Numbered from the stretch's first letter, positions 9,585 to 18,568 are shown. The stretch: 49,756 nt of DNA from Candidatus Zixiibacteriota bacterium (GCA_900498245.1 LS998015.1:2543170-2592925), one strand, 5' to 3'. Notes: generated from the sequence alone by a model not told the origin. Numbers and translations: made by a program.

Positions 9585-11300
9585 CTAGACTGACCGGTTG
9601 GTTTCGGCCGCGATCGCATCGGATGACGGGGTCGATATTTCCGCCATTTTGCTCGGCATACGATTGAAGAATAAGGCAAAGGTGGTGCCGACCCCGACCG
9701 CCGTTTTGACCATCAGATCGATTTTCAAATTTTCCGTCAGCCTTTGCACAATGGCCAGACCGAGACCGGTTCCGTCCTTTTTGGTCGAAAAGAAGGGATC
9801 AAAAATTTTGGCCAGATGTTCCTTATCGATCCCGGGGCCGCTGTCGGTGATATCGAGGCGAATCGAGTCATTATCCACCTGACCGATACGTACGACAACT
9901 TCCCCCCCCGACTCACCGATCGCTTCGCAGGCATTGACAATCAGATTAATCAGGACCTGCTTTATTTTATCTTCGTCTCCGAAAATGTAAATATATGATT
10001 CCTGCACCGACAGCCGAAGATTAATATTGTCTTGGAAAGATGGGTGGTGCCGGACCACCTCAAAGACATCACTTACCAGGCGGCAAAGTTCCACCTTCTC
10101 GAAGACCGGGCGGTTGCTCCGGGCGTACAGTAGAAAATCGGATAGGATATTGTTGAGTCGTGACGACTCCCTGACAATCAGATCGAGCAGGCGGCGGTTT
10201 TGCCCCGTCAGGTTGAGTTCCGCCTTGAGAACCTCGACCGAGCCCGAAATGGCGGCCAAAGGATTGCGGATTTCATGGGCAATGGCGGCTGACAATTCCC
10301 CGACGGCCGCCATCCGATCGGCGGCCCGCATTTTTTCCTCCAGAATTTTTGTCTCGGTCAAGTCCTGAAAAATGGCGATGACCCCGCGTATTTCGTTGCG
10401 CTCGTCGAGAAGCAGCGATGTTGAAATTCCGAGCGGCACGATATTGCCGTCCGTACCGAAAATTTCGATTTCATTGCGGGGGAAGTGACGGCGGTAATCC
10501 AGTACTTCCCGAAGATTCTCCACCAATTGCGGCATCCGGTTCCCGAAAGCGATACGATAGTCGAACCCGCTGATATCCACTTCCCGATACCCCAAGATTT
10601 CTTCGGCGGCGCGATTAAAGAAAATGACCCGGCCTTCGCGGTCAATCGTCATCAAACCGGAGTTGAGGTGTTGCAGGATATCGTTGGTGTCCAATTGCGC
10701 CTGCCTCAGGGCCTGAGAAGCGCTGGCCAACTGCTCGTCTTTATGCTTGAGACGCTCGACCAGATACCCGGAAATGAAAGCAATCAGATAGAATGTCAGA
10801 ATATGAAGAAAGATATTGTAAAAAGCCGCATCCTGGGTCGAGAAAATTGTCTCCAGAGCCCGTGTGGCCGAACCCGGGGCGCCGGCGATGGCCAGACCGA
10901 ACCAAATAATAAAAGCGTAGGCAAATGATATTAGGGAGGCAACACCCAACGTCCCGGCCAGATTATTCACCAGGGCCGAGGAAATTATGGTCAGTATAAA
11001 TAGACCGGAAAAGGCTGATTGGATATTGCCGGTCGTGTAGATAATACCTATTTCGATAATTATTTCAAAAAGCGTCTGCAGGAAAGCCACCACCCGGAAA
11101 AGGTGACGGGTCGGTATTTTGTTGCGGAGGACAAATATCAGCGGCAAAGACAGGGTCAATAACGAGTAAGCGAAAAAGGGAAAATTGAAGTATGCCGGAT
11201 ATTTCATCCAGAAGACGACGATTCCGGCGATCAAAATATATGTCGTCAGTCTGAGGGAAAGAACCCACGCGGGTTTGAAAATGAAGTCGTTCGATCTCAT
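9585..11300 (-). CDS. pilS: PilS-type membrane sensor histidine kinase
   Basis: This 571-aa protein from the ATG at 11300 has about six N-terminal membrane helices (to about residue 190). A PAS domain follows (LNSGLMTIDREGRVIFFNRAAEEILGY is the input pocket region), then a HisKA box (AAIAHEIRNPLAAI, phosphoaccepting His) and an HATPase domain with NLIVNACEAI, DSGPGI and GTGLGLAIV. This is the layout of PilS, the kinase controlling pilin transcription with PilR. A longer reading to 11399 would run through a terminator hairpin and overlap pilC, so it is rejected. No PilR-like response regulator is adjacent. Naming rests on architecture plus pilBTC context. Confidence 0.85.
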   Translation of the reverse strand: MRSNDFIFKPAWVLSLRLTTYILIAGIVVFWMKYPAYFNFPFFAYSLLTLSLPLIFVLRNKIPTRHLFRVVAFLQTLFEIIIEIGIIYTTGNIQSAFSGLFILTIISSALVNNLAGTLGVASLISFAYAFIIWFGLAIAGAPGSATRALETIFSTQDAAFYNIFLHILTFYLIAFISGYLVERLKHKDEQLASASQALRQAQLDTNDILQHLNSGLMTIDREGRVIFFNRAAEEILGYREVDISGFDYRIAFGNRMPQLVENLREVLDYRRHFPRNEIEIFGTDGNIVPLGISTSLLLDERNEIRGVIAIFQDLTETKILEEKMRAADRMAAVGELSAAIAHEIRNPLAAISGSVEVLKAELNLTGQNRRLLDLIVRESSRLNNILSDFLLYARSNRPVFEKVELCRLVSDVFEVVRHHPSFQDNINLRLSVQESYIYIFGDEDKIKQVLINLIVNACEAIGESGGEVVVRIGQVDNDSIRLDITDSGPGIDKEHLAKIFDPFFSTKKDGTGLGLAIVQRLTENLKIDLMVKTAVGVGTTFALFFNRMPSKMAEISTPSSDAIAAETNRSV

Positions 11301-11307
11301 CACACAA

Positions 11308-11339
11308 TAAAAAAGGGCGCCCGCCGTTGCGGACGCCCT
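11308..11339 (-). terminator. Rho-independent terminator after pilC
   Basis: Read on the minus strand, an 11-bp stem with one mismatch (11339-11329 with 11324-11314), a 4-nt loop and six T's follow the pilC stop by 13 nt. It separates pilBTC from pilS and implies attenuation or read-through for the downstream genes. Confidence 0.85.
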
Positions 11340-11352
11340 GCGGCTGGAATTT

Positions 11353-12552
11353 TTATCCAATCTTTCCGATGATATCGAACATCGGTAGATACATGGCAAT
11401 CATGATAGCACCGATAACGATACCCATGAATACAATAATAACCGGCTCGATCAGCGAGGTCAGGGCGCTGACGGCTTGATCCACTTCATCGTCATAAAAA
11501 TCGGCGATTTTGGACAGCATATCATCGAGGCCGCCGGTCTTTTCACCGACCGATATCATCTGCGTCACCATCGGGGGGAAAACCCCTGTCTCCTTTAACG
11601 GCGCCGTAATGGTATCGCCTTCGGCGATCGAAAGCACGGCCTTCTTGATGGCCCGAGCGATAACTACATTTCCGGCCGTCTTGGCCGTTATTTCCAGAGC
11701 GTCCAGAATCGACACCCCCGAGGAAAGCAAAGTCCCCAGAGTTCTGGTGAAACGGGCTACCGATGATTTGCGCACCAGATTACCAAATACCGGCGCCTTT
11801 AAAAGCCCGGCATCGAACATCGCCCGGCCCGATTCGGTCTTAATCCAATAAATAAAAGCCGCCGTGGCGCCAATTAGGCCCCCAAACAGCAGGAGAAGGT
11901 TGTGCCGAAGAAAATTACTGACTGCCAGAACCATCAGGGTTGGTTTCGGCAATTCTGCTCCGAGGCCGCCGAACATTTTGGCGAAGGTCGGCACGACAAA
12001 GGTCAACATGGCAAAGGTGACGCCGATGGCCACGATGCAGACGATAGTCGGATAGACCATGGCGCCTTTTACTTTGCGGACCAGACTGTCGGCTTTCTCA
12101 CGATAGACCGCCAGACGCACCAGAATGGTGTCGAGGGCTCCGCCCATTTCACCGGCCTCGACCATATTGCTGTACAATTGATCGAAAACCTTGGGGTGAC
12201 GGCTGAGCGCCTCGGACAGGGTCGATCCTCCCTGCACCCCCTCTTTGACATCGTTAATGATCCGGCACAATTCCTTGCTCTCCATTTGCGCCCCGAGAAT
12301 TTCGAGGCACTGCACCATCGGGAGACCGGCGCCGATCATAGTGGCGAACTGGCGTGTGAATCGCGAAATATCGACTTTTTTTACTCCCGTGCCCAATTTA
12401 ATTTTTAGTTCCGCCGGCTTCTTGCGGATGGTCGAAACGAGAATGCGGTTCTGGCGCAGGATCCGCTCCATCTCTTCGCGGCTGTGAGCCGACAGTTCGC
12501 CCTGGACCACCGCGCCGGCAAGAGTCTTTCCTTTGTATTCGAATACGGGCAT
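11353..12552 (-). CDS. pilC: Type IV pilus inner-membrane platform protein
   Basis: This 399-aa GspF/PilC family protein is the membrane platform on which the PilB and PilT motors act. The N-terminus MPVFEYKGKTLAG is typical. Two repeated T2SSF domains are seen (FTRQFATMIGAGLPMVQCLEIL and FTRTLGTLLSSGVSILDALEI), each followed by helices including LIEPVIIVFMGIVIGAIMIAMYLPMF at the C-terminus. It lies 24 nt after pilT in the order pilB-pilT-pilC. Confidence 0.95.
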   Translation of the reverse strand: MPVFEYKGKTLAGAVVQGELSAHSREEMERILRQNRILVSTIRKKPAELKIKLGTGVKKVDISRFTRQFATMIGAGLPMVQCLEILGAQMESKELCRIINDVKEGVQGGSTLSEALSRHPKVFDQLYSNMVEAGEMGGALDTILVRLAVYREKADSLVRKVKGAMVYPTIVCIVAIGVTFAMLTFVVPTFAKMFGGLGAELPKPTLMVLAVSNFLRHNLLLLFGGLIGATAAFIYWIKTESGRAMFDAGLLKAPVFGNLVRKSSVARFTRTLGTLLSSGVSILDALEITAKTAGNVVIARAIKKAVLSIAEGDTITAPLKETGVFPPMVTQMISVGEKTGGLDDMLSKIADFYDDEVDQAVSALTSLIEPVIIVFMGIVIGAIMIAMYLPMFDIIGKIG

Positions 12553-12576
12553 AATCTATTCCCTTCTCCGGCGGCC

Positions 12577-13653
12577 CTAAGCCATCACCGGTGATTTTCC
12601 TCTCGTCAGCATTTCATTCAATTCCTGTATATTGGAACTAAAGCCCATCGCATCGCCAATGGTAATTTTACCGGAATTGTAAAGCTCGGCCAGAGACTGA
12701 TTCATCGTTTTCATACCGTATTTCTGACCGGATTGTATCATGCTGTATATTTGATGGACCTTGTCGTCACGTATTAGGGCGCGGATCGCGGGGGTGCAAA
12801 TCATCACCTCCAGACTCATGACCCGGCCGCCGCCGATTTTCGGTATCAGGCACTGGGATACCACCGCCTGAAGCGAAAAAGATAAGGAAATCCTGACCTG
12901 CTCCTGCTGGCTGGTCGGGAATACGTCGATTATACGGTTAATCGATTCCGCCGTGGAATTGGTGTGAAGGGTGGCGAAAGCCAGGTGCCCGGTTTCGGAG
13001 ATATTTATAGCCGCTTCAATGGTTTCAAGATCACGCATTTCGCCGACCAGAACGACATCGGGATCCTCGCGAAGAGCATATTTCAGGGCCGAGGCAAAGG
13101 AATTGGTGTCGGAATAAACCTCGCGCTGATTTATTATGGAGGACTGATGGCGGTGCAGATACTCGATCGGGTCCTCCACCGTAATAATGTGACATTGCCG
13201 TTCCCGATTTATCTTGTCGATAATGGCCGCCAGAGTAGTCGACTTTCCTGAACCGGTCGGACCGGTAACCAGGATCAGCCCGCGCGGGAGCTTGGAGAAC
13301 TCCGATACCACTTTCGGTAGCCCCAGCTCTTCAAAGGTCTTGACACGGTAGGGAATCTGACGCAGGGCCACGGCCACATTACCTCTCTGCATGAATACGT
13401 TGCAGCGGAAGCGGCTCATATTCTCGATACCGAAAGACAGGTCCAGTTCGGAATTGGTTTCGAATTTGAGCCGTTGCTTTTCATTCATGATGGAGTACGC
13501 CAGCTTCTTGGTCAAATCGGGAGTCAAAGCATCATAAGTCATTTTCACCAGTTTGCCGTCGATCCGAACCACCGGCGGCGAACCTACGGTAAGGTGCAAA
13601 TCGGAGGCGTTCATCTTCACCATTTCCTCAAGAAGCTGACGAAGGGTAATCAT
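12577..13653 (-). CDS. pilT: Type IV pilus retraction ATPase
   Basis: This 358-aa hexameric ATPase powers pilus retraction. Walker A GPTGSGKSTT lies near residue 129, Walker B is DPDVVLVGEMRD, and His-box residues are in GHLAFATLHTN. The C-terminal region AIRALIRDDKVHQIYSMIQSG is the PilT signature (AIRNLIRE-type) that separates it from PilB. The start MITLRQLLEEMVKMNASDLHL is the standard PilT N-terminus. Confidence 0.96.
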   Translation of the reverse strand: MITLRQLLEEMVKMNASDLHLTVGSPPVVRIDGKLVKMTYDALTPDLTKKLAYSIMNEKQRLKFETNSELDLSFGIENMSRFRCNVFMQRGNVAVALRQIPYRVKTFEELGLPKVVSEFSKLPRGLILVTGPTGSGKSTTLAAIIDKINRERQCHIITVEDPIEYLHRHQSSIINQREVYSDTNSFASALKYALREDPDVVLVGEMRDLETIEAAINISETGHLAFATLHTNSTAESINRIIDVFPTSQQEQVRISLSFSLQAVVSQCLIPKIGGGRVMSLEVMICTPAIRALIRDDKVHQIYSMIQSGQKYGMKTMNQSLAELYNSGKITIGDAMGFSSNIQELNEMLTRGKSPVMA

Positions 13654-13693
13654 AAAATCTCCTGAAATTAAACCCTGTTTTCCAAAGACAATC

Positions 13694-13724
13694 TATCCTA
13701 ATCTTATATCGGTAAATTAGGATA
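13694..13724. promoter_or_regulatory. Inverted repeat in the pilB-pilT gap
   Basis: A perfect 9-bp inverted repeat (TATCCTAAT at 13694-13702, complement at 13716-13724, 13-nt spacer) sits in the 150-bp gap between pilB and pilT. It has no adjacent T-run, so an operator or mRNA structure is as likely as a terminator. Confidence 0.4.
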
Positions 13725-13803
13725 AATCTTGAAGAATTAATGCCGGGATTGTCGGCTTAACCCATTGAAATATAATGAGGTGGAAAAAATCGGAAAAACC
13801 GCC

Positions 13804-15498
13804 CTAAGAGGTTATGGCAAAGACTTCCTCGATCGAGATAATTCCCTGGGTCATCTTCTCGATCGCCGCCATTCTCAGAGTATACATCCCTTCCTTGATC
13901 GCCTCTTCCCGGATTTCCGTGTCGGAAGCCCGGGCCAGAATCAGACGCTCAATGGAGGCGGTTATCGGCATAACTTCAAAAATACCGCATCGCCCGGCCA
14001 GACCGGTGCCGTTGCAATCAGTGCATCCTTTCCCTTTAAAAGCCTTGGCGGCCTTGGCCACGTCTTCGGGGACCCCGAAAGCCTTCATCTGTTCATCGGT
14101 GATGGCGTGCTCCTCTTTGCACGATTGGCAGATTTTCCGCACCATACGCTGCGCCATGATCAGGCGGGTGGCCGACGCCACCAGGTAATTGGGAACGCCC
14201 ATATCGATCAAGCGGTTGATCGACGACGGAGCATCGTTGGTATGCAGTGTGGAAAAGACCAGGTGCCCCGTAAGAGCGGCGCGAATGGCGATTTCCGCCG
14301 TCTCCCCGTCACGAATCTCTCCGACCATGACGATATCCGGGTCCTGCCGCAGGAAGGATCGAAGGGCGGCGGCGAAAGTCAGACCGATTTCCGATTTCAC
14401 CAGCACCTGATTGATACCGTCAAAATTGAACTCCACCGGGTCCTCGGCTGTCATGATATTGACATCAACGGTATTGATGGTCTTCAAGGCCGAATAAAGG
14501 GTGGTGGTCTTACCGGAACCGGTCGGCCCGGTCACCAGAATAATGCCGTACGGCAAATGAATCGCCTTATCGAACCGCTTCAATGACGCCTGATTGAAAC
14601 CCAGTTTGGTCAAATCGACATTGAGGGCCATCGGATCGAGAATACGAAGCACCACCTTCTCCCCGAAAATGGTCGGAAGGACCGATACACGAAGATCGAC
14701 GGTACGTTCTTTTAACTTGATCTTGATGCGCCCGTCCTGAGGAAGCCGGCGCTCGGAAATATCGAGGTCGGCCATGACTTTGATTCGGGAAACGATAGCG
14801 GCCCGATATTTGTACGGAATCGGCGCCATTTCCCGCAAATCACCGTCGACGCGGAAGCGAACCCGGATCCGCTTTTCGTATGATTCGAAATGAATATCCG
14901 ACGCCCCCATACGGATGGCGTCGGTAATAATCGAATCAACCAGTTTGACCAGCGGTTTATCCTGAATCGCCGATTGCAGATCGGCCTCCGACGGTCCCTC
15001 TTCTTCGGCGGAGACGACCTCCAACCCCGATTCGTCCTCCAGTCCTTTGACAATCTGGGAGAAGGCATTTTCGTCTTTATAATATGATTCAATGGCCTTC
15101 TGGATGGCCTTCTCCGGGGAAATGACCGGCTGTATGGCGCAGCCGGTAATGAACTTGACCGCGTCCAGAACATAGATATTGTTGGGATCGGAAATCGCGA
15201 CAATCAAATTTTTCCCGAGACGGGAAACGGCGATGACATTGAATTTCCGGGCAATATCGAGGGGAATCAATTTGACGATTTCGGGATTGAGTTCAACATC
15301 GGATAGACGCAATGTCCCCATGTTGAGCTGCTTTCCGACGAAAGTCGTGATTTCCTCTTCGGAAGCCACGGCCCCGATGGTCACCAGGACCTGCTCGAAT
15401 TTTCCTTTTTTCTCCTTGACCAGAGCCAGGGCCTGTTCCAATTGTTCGGAACTGATTTTCCCGGCCTTGACCAGCATCGCACCTAATTCGGCCGACAT
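13804..15498 (-). CDS. pilB: Type IV pilus extension ATPase
   Basis: This 564-aa GspE/PilB ATPase drives pilin polymerisation. An N-terminal MshEN-type domain (residues about 1-150, LGAMLVKAGKISSEQLEQAL) is followed by the ATPase core. Walker A is GPTGSGKTTTLYSAL (about residue 323), Walker B is DPDIVMVGEIRDGETA, and the zinc tetracysteine motif CQSC...CTDC is intact. MshEN domains often bind cyclic-di-GMP; whether this one does is not shown. It starts 73 nt after the Roadblock gene at 15572, joining the polarity module to the motor genes. Confidence 0.95.
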   Translation of the reverse strand: MSAELGAMLVKAGKISSEQLEQALALVKEKKGKFEQVLVTIGAVASEEEITTFVGKQLNMGTLRLSDVELNPEIVKLIPLDIARKFNVIAVSRLGKNLIVAISDPNNIYVLDAVKFITGCAIQPVISPEKAIQKAIESYYKDENAFSQIVKGLEDESGLEVVSAEEEGPSEADLQSAIQDKPLVKLVDSIITDAIRMGASDIHFESYEKRIRVRFRVDGDLREMAPIPYKYRAAIVSRIKVMADLDISERRLPQDGRIKIKLKERTVDLRVSVLPTIFGEKVVLRILDPMALNVDLTKLGFNQASLKRFDKAIHLPYGIILVTGPTGSGKTTTLYSALKTINTVDVNIMTAEDPVEFNFDGINQVLVKSEIGLTFAAALRSFLRQDPDIVMVGEIRDGETAEIAIRAALTGHLVFSTLHTNDAPSSINRLIDMGVPNYLVASATRLIMAQRMVRKICQSCKEEHAITDEQMKAFGVPEDVAKAAKAFKGKGCTDCNGTGLAGRCGIFEVMPITASIERLILARASDTEIREEAIKEGMYTLRMAAIEKMTQGIISIEEVFAITS

Positions 15499-15571
15499 TT
15501 TCTCCTCTTTCCGATTACTCTGCGGTTAATTATCCTCCGATGCCCTGTCATGATGAAACAGGAGATTGGGG

Positions 15572-16069
15572 CTAATCCTGGAAAATATCGTCTAACTTGT
15601 CCCCGGCGGTAGCGGCGAATTCATCCGAAAGGGTCGCCCCTCCGGTTTGATTCCGCGCTACGAGCGACGCGAATATTTTGCCCAGCTCAATCGCCGTTTC
15701 TTTGGCGTAGAGACGTACCATTCCGATCGTCGTCCGATCATCGAAAATGACGGCCAGAATGGAACGGTCCCCGACCAGAGACATATGGATATGATCCTTC
15801 TTACCCTGGTGAAACAGCACGGAAAATTCCGATTCTCCGACCAGGCGCGCGATTTCCTTCGTGGACGCAAAGGAGCCGGCCAGAAGGGCCGCCAGCGCCG
15901 TTGTATCCAGCGAGTGCGTGAATCCCTGGCGCGTGATCAGATGGCCGTCTTTGTCGACCAAAAGGGCACATTTGGCCTCCGCTCCCTTGAGCATGCGGGC
16001 CATTATCGAGTCAATCTTCTCGATTTCCTCTTCATATATTATAAGGCTGTCATCGTTCACAGACGGCAC
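15572..16069 (-). CDS. Roadblock/LC7 domain protein, MglB-like
   Basis: This 165-aa protein has a Roadblock/LC7 core at about residues 20-125 (ALLVDKDGHLITRQG, then ALAALLAGSFASTKEIARL, and MVRLYAKETAIELGKIF). The short C-terminal tail is rich in Ala, Gly and Asp. In MglA/MglB systems Roadblock proteins dimerise and act as GTPase-activating or scaffold partners. It begins 10 nt after the MglA-like GTPase stop and directly precedes pilB, so a partner role for that GTPase is inferred. Confidence 0.85.
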   Translation of the reverse strand: MPSVNDDSLIIYEEEIEKIDSIMARMLKGAEAKCALLVDKDGHLITRQGFTHSLDTTALAALLAGSFASTKEIARLVGESEFSVLFHQGKKDHIHMSLVGDRSILAVIFDDRTTIGMVRLYAKETAIELGKIFASLVARNQTGGATLSDEFAATAGDKLDDIFQD

Positions 16070-16079
16070 CTCCTTAAAA

Positions 16080-17240
16080 TTATTTGATTCCGAATAAACG
16101 TTTAAAAAAGCCCGGTTTCTTTTTCACTATCCGCTGTGACGGCGCCATATGCGGAGTCGGCATGTTCAACGAGGCCCGTCCGTCACTCTGTGAAAAATGA
16201 CTCCGAACACCCTGCCCTTCCTCTTCCCGGCCGGCCGGCTGAAAATCAGAAACCGTTATCCGGCGGTCGCGCCGCAGAACGCGGGAACTGGTCGAACCCG
16301 GGAAAGGACGCGACACTCCACCGTCGGCCATTCCCTCTTCTTCCTGATCCGGCGGAATTTCCGACGCCCCCGCATATTGCACGGCAGGTTCCGTTGCTTT
16401 CTCCTCCCGAAGAGTATTGTGCTCGATTTTATCTTCCTGATCCGAATATTCATCATCAGGAACCCTATCTTCTGCCGGGGGTCGATATGCTGGCTGACGG
16501 ACCGGCGGCGGCTCGGGCGACGGGGATTGCATTTCGGCAGGAGCAGTAACAGGCGTCTGCTCTTCCACGGGCGGTGCTGACTCAGCCGGAGACTCCATCG
16601 AGGCCTGGGCCGCAACTGCGACCGGTTCCTTGGCCGGAGAGGCGGCGCTGGCGCTCTTACCGGACTTGGCTTTGTCCAAAACCAATTTGATTATCATCTT
16701 CAGGGTGTCAAATACGCCGCGCCCGCCGACCGCTTCGCCCTCGAAACATTTCCACCCCATCGGATTCAACTTGGCCTGTAATTCCTCCACCGTGAGCACC
16801 CCGGGGAGATCGCGCTTATTATATTGAATCACAATCGGTATTTCATTTATATTGTAGCCGTACTCCTCAAGATTTTCCTTGAGATTGGTCAGCGATTCGA
16901 TGTTTTCGTCCATCTTCTCGGCCTGACTGTCGGCGACAAACACAAGTCCGTCAACTCCCCGAAGAACCAGTTTCCGGGTGGCGTTATAGTAAACCTGTCC
17001 CGGAACGGTATATAATTGGAATTTCGCCGCAAAACCGTTAATGGTCCCAATATTGATCGGGAGAAAGTCAAAATAAAGGGTCCGATCCGCTTCCGTTGCC
17101 AATGATATCATCTTGCCGCGGGTCGTCGCCGGAACCTTATTATGCACATAAATCAGATTCGTGGTCTTGCCCGAAAGACCCGGTCCATAGTAGACAATTT
17201 TGCAGGTCACTTCCCTTGTGGCGTAATTTATTGAAACCAT
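16080..17240 (-). CDS. mglA: MglA-like Ras-superfamily GTPase with long disordered tail
   Basis: This 386-aa protein has an MglA-type G domain in residues 1-195. P-loop is GPGLSGKTT (19-27), G3 is TVPGQ (78-82), with Pro-Gly-Gln in place of the Asp-x-x-Gly-Gln of eukaryotic Ras, and G4 is NKRD (141-144). MglA polarity GTPases are normally about 195 aa. Here another 190 residues follow, rich in Pro, Ala, Glu and Ser. They end in the basic aromatic KKKPGFFKRLFGIK, which could lie on a membrane as an amphipathic helix (inference). Roadblock genes lie on both sides, as for mglA-mglB. Confidence 0.9.
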   Translation of the reverse strand: MVSINYATREVTCKIVYYGPGLSGKTTNLIYVHNKVPATTRGKMISLATEADRTLYFDFLPINIGTINGFAAKFQLYTVPGQVYYNATRKLVLRGVDGLVFVADSQAEKMDENIESLTNLKENLEEYGYNINEIPIVIQYNKRDLPGVLTVEELQAKLNPMGWKCFEGEAVGGRGVFDTLKMIIKLVLDKAKSGKSASAASPAKEPVAVAAQASMESPAESAPPVEEQTPVTAPAEMQSPSPEPPPVRQPAYRPPAEDRVPDDEYSDQEDKIEHNTLREEKATEPAVQYAGASEIPPDQEEEGMADGGVSRPFPGSTSSRVLRRDRRITVSDFQPAGREEEGQGVRSHFSQSDGRASLNMPTPHMAPSQRIVKKKPGFFKRLFGIK

Positions 17241-17272
17241 AGTTTCCTTCTCACAGCTGGGTCATAGGGTCC

Positions 17273-17614
17273 TTAATTGCCGGCGCCGATTCTCGAAACG
17301 GCATTTTTTATCTCCAGGCGGATTAAACCAATATTGACATCTTTCTCCGCCGTGACCACCAGGATACCGATTCCCGCGTCGGTGAAAAACAGCTTCCCGG
17401 TCGTGGCCTCGATCGTCACCTGACTCAGCGGCGTTTGTTGCAGACGATCCAGAGACTTCTGAATGTTCGTGGTGATTGAGGCCGCCAGAGCGCCCACGGT
17501 TTCCTCTTCAAAAGAAGTATCCAGATCGGCGGCGATAACGATGCCGTCATTGCCGACTATCATCGAGCCCGTGATCCCGGAAGTCTTGTTCAATTCTTCA
17601 AGTATTTGATACAT
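17273..17614 (-). CDS. Short Roadblock/LC7 protein, MglB-like
   Basis: This 113-aa protein is almost only a Roadblock/LC7 domain: LNKTSGITGSMIVGNDGIVIAA, then EETVGALAASITTNIQKSL, and LEIKNAVSRIG at the end. Its size matches MglB, the GTPase-activating partner of MglA. Its 5' end overlaps the upstream membrane Roadblock gene by 17 bp and it is followed 32 nt later by the GTPase, making it the best MglB candidate of the four. Confidence 0.88.
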   Translation of the reverse strand: MYQILEELNKTSGITGSMIVGNDGIVIAADLDTSFEEETVGALAASITTNIQKSLDRLQQTPLSQVTIEATTGKLFFTDAGIGILVVTAEKDVNIGLIRLEIKNAVSRIGAGN

Positions 17615-18557
17615 ATTTCTCCTCCGTGCCTGACGGCTGCAAATGGCCGTAGCGTTCGGATCTGTATTTTCTAATTATATCCAGAGCCTGCGTGATTCTG
17701 ATGCCCAGGAGGTCATCCTCTTCATGATTCGCCAGAACCATCAGGTCAAACTCATTCGTACGCGCCACCGTCAGCCTTCTCGTTCCGAAAGTCAGGTCAA
17801 AGCGGGTTGGTTGTCCGCTTTCCCCGGTCCGGTCGAGAATCTGGCGGTGCGAAGAATCAAACATGAGAGAAAGCGGCGCCCAGATCGCCGGATCGAAATT
17901 GCCCCGCCGGTACGCCGCCACGGTGAGACCCTCGAGATCGATTACGGCGGCAACCATTACGGCGTGGTGTTCGCCCAGATAGCGGACTGCTCTTTCAAAA
18001 CCGTTGATATCGGACCCGATCGAAATATCCGATTTCGGCGCCGGGCTGTCCGCCGCCGGTGATGGCCGAAAGTCATGCCGTGCCTTCTGGGGACGGACCG
18101 CTTCGGACCGGGGTGCATTGGCGGTCCGGTATTCCTTGATATAATGTTTTCGCTTTTCCACGTCACCGCCGATGATCGCCATATAAATCGGGCGAATCGC
18201 AAACGGCGCCCCCGCTATCTGCAGCAGTATCGCCGGTAGATACCGGGACACTCCCAGGGTCAGAGCGACCGTAAACCCGACATTATACATCAGGGCAATC
18301 AATACCCCAAGCACCGTGCCGAGAATGATACGGTAAAGAAAGGTCAGACCTGCCCCCTGAAGCAGTTGCAGAAGAGTCGTCCGCGGCCGAAAAAGAAACA
18401 GTACAATACCATAAAAGCCTATTTCAATGGCCGAATAGACAAACGAACCGGTGGCGAGACTCATTCCCAATCGTGCCGGAAAAATAACCATCGGTATCAC
18501 AATCAGGAGGCTCGACATCAAAAGCACCCAGAGACCGTTTTTGCCTGTTAGTTCCAT
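17598..18557 (-). CDS. Membrane-anchored Roadblock-like protein
   Basis: This 319-aa protein begins with about four membrane helices in residues 1-135 (GLWVLLMSSLLIVIPMVIF and three more). A charged, Pro-rich linker (about 135-180) leads to a C-terminal cytoplasmic domain. That domain has the Roadblock/LC7 pattern (VMVAAVIDLEGLTVAAYRRG, TRRLTVARTNEFDLMVLANHEED, LGIRITQALDIIRK). I do not know a named family for this fusion. It would place a Roadblock unit on the inner membrane next to the GTPase system. It overlaps the next gene by 17 bp and follows the TPR gene by 11 nt, a tight operon. Confidence 0.75.
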   Translation of the reverse strand: MELTGKNGLWVLLMSSLLIVIPMVIFPARLGMSLATGSFVYSAIEIGFYGIVLFLFRPRTTLLQLLQGAGLTFLYRIILGTVLGVLIALMYNVGFTVALTLGVSRYLPAILLQIAGAPFAIRPIYMAIIGGDVEKRKHYIKEYRTANAPRSEAVRPQKARHDFRPSPAADSPAPKSDISIGSDINGFERAVRYLGEHHAVMVAAVIDLEGLTVAAYRRGNFDPAIWAPLSLMFDSSHRQILDRTGESGQPTRFDLTFGTRRLTVARTNEFDLMVLANHEEDDLLGIRITQALDIIRKYRSERYGHLQPSGTEEKYVSNT

Positions 18558-18568
18558 TATATTCTTCC

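Noticed and set aside
9585-11399. Longer start for the PilS-type kinase
   Set aside because: The extra 33 codons run through a terminator hairpin and overlap pilC; the ATG at 11300 gives the normal membrane N-terminus.
13765-14586. 273-aa plus-strand frame opposite pilB
   Set aside because: Antisense shadow; pilB is intact with all ATPase motifs.
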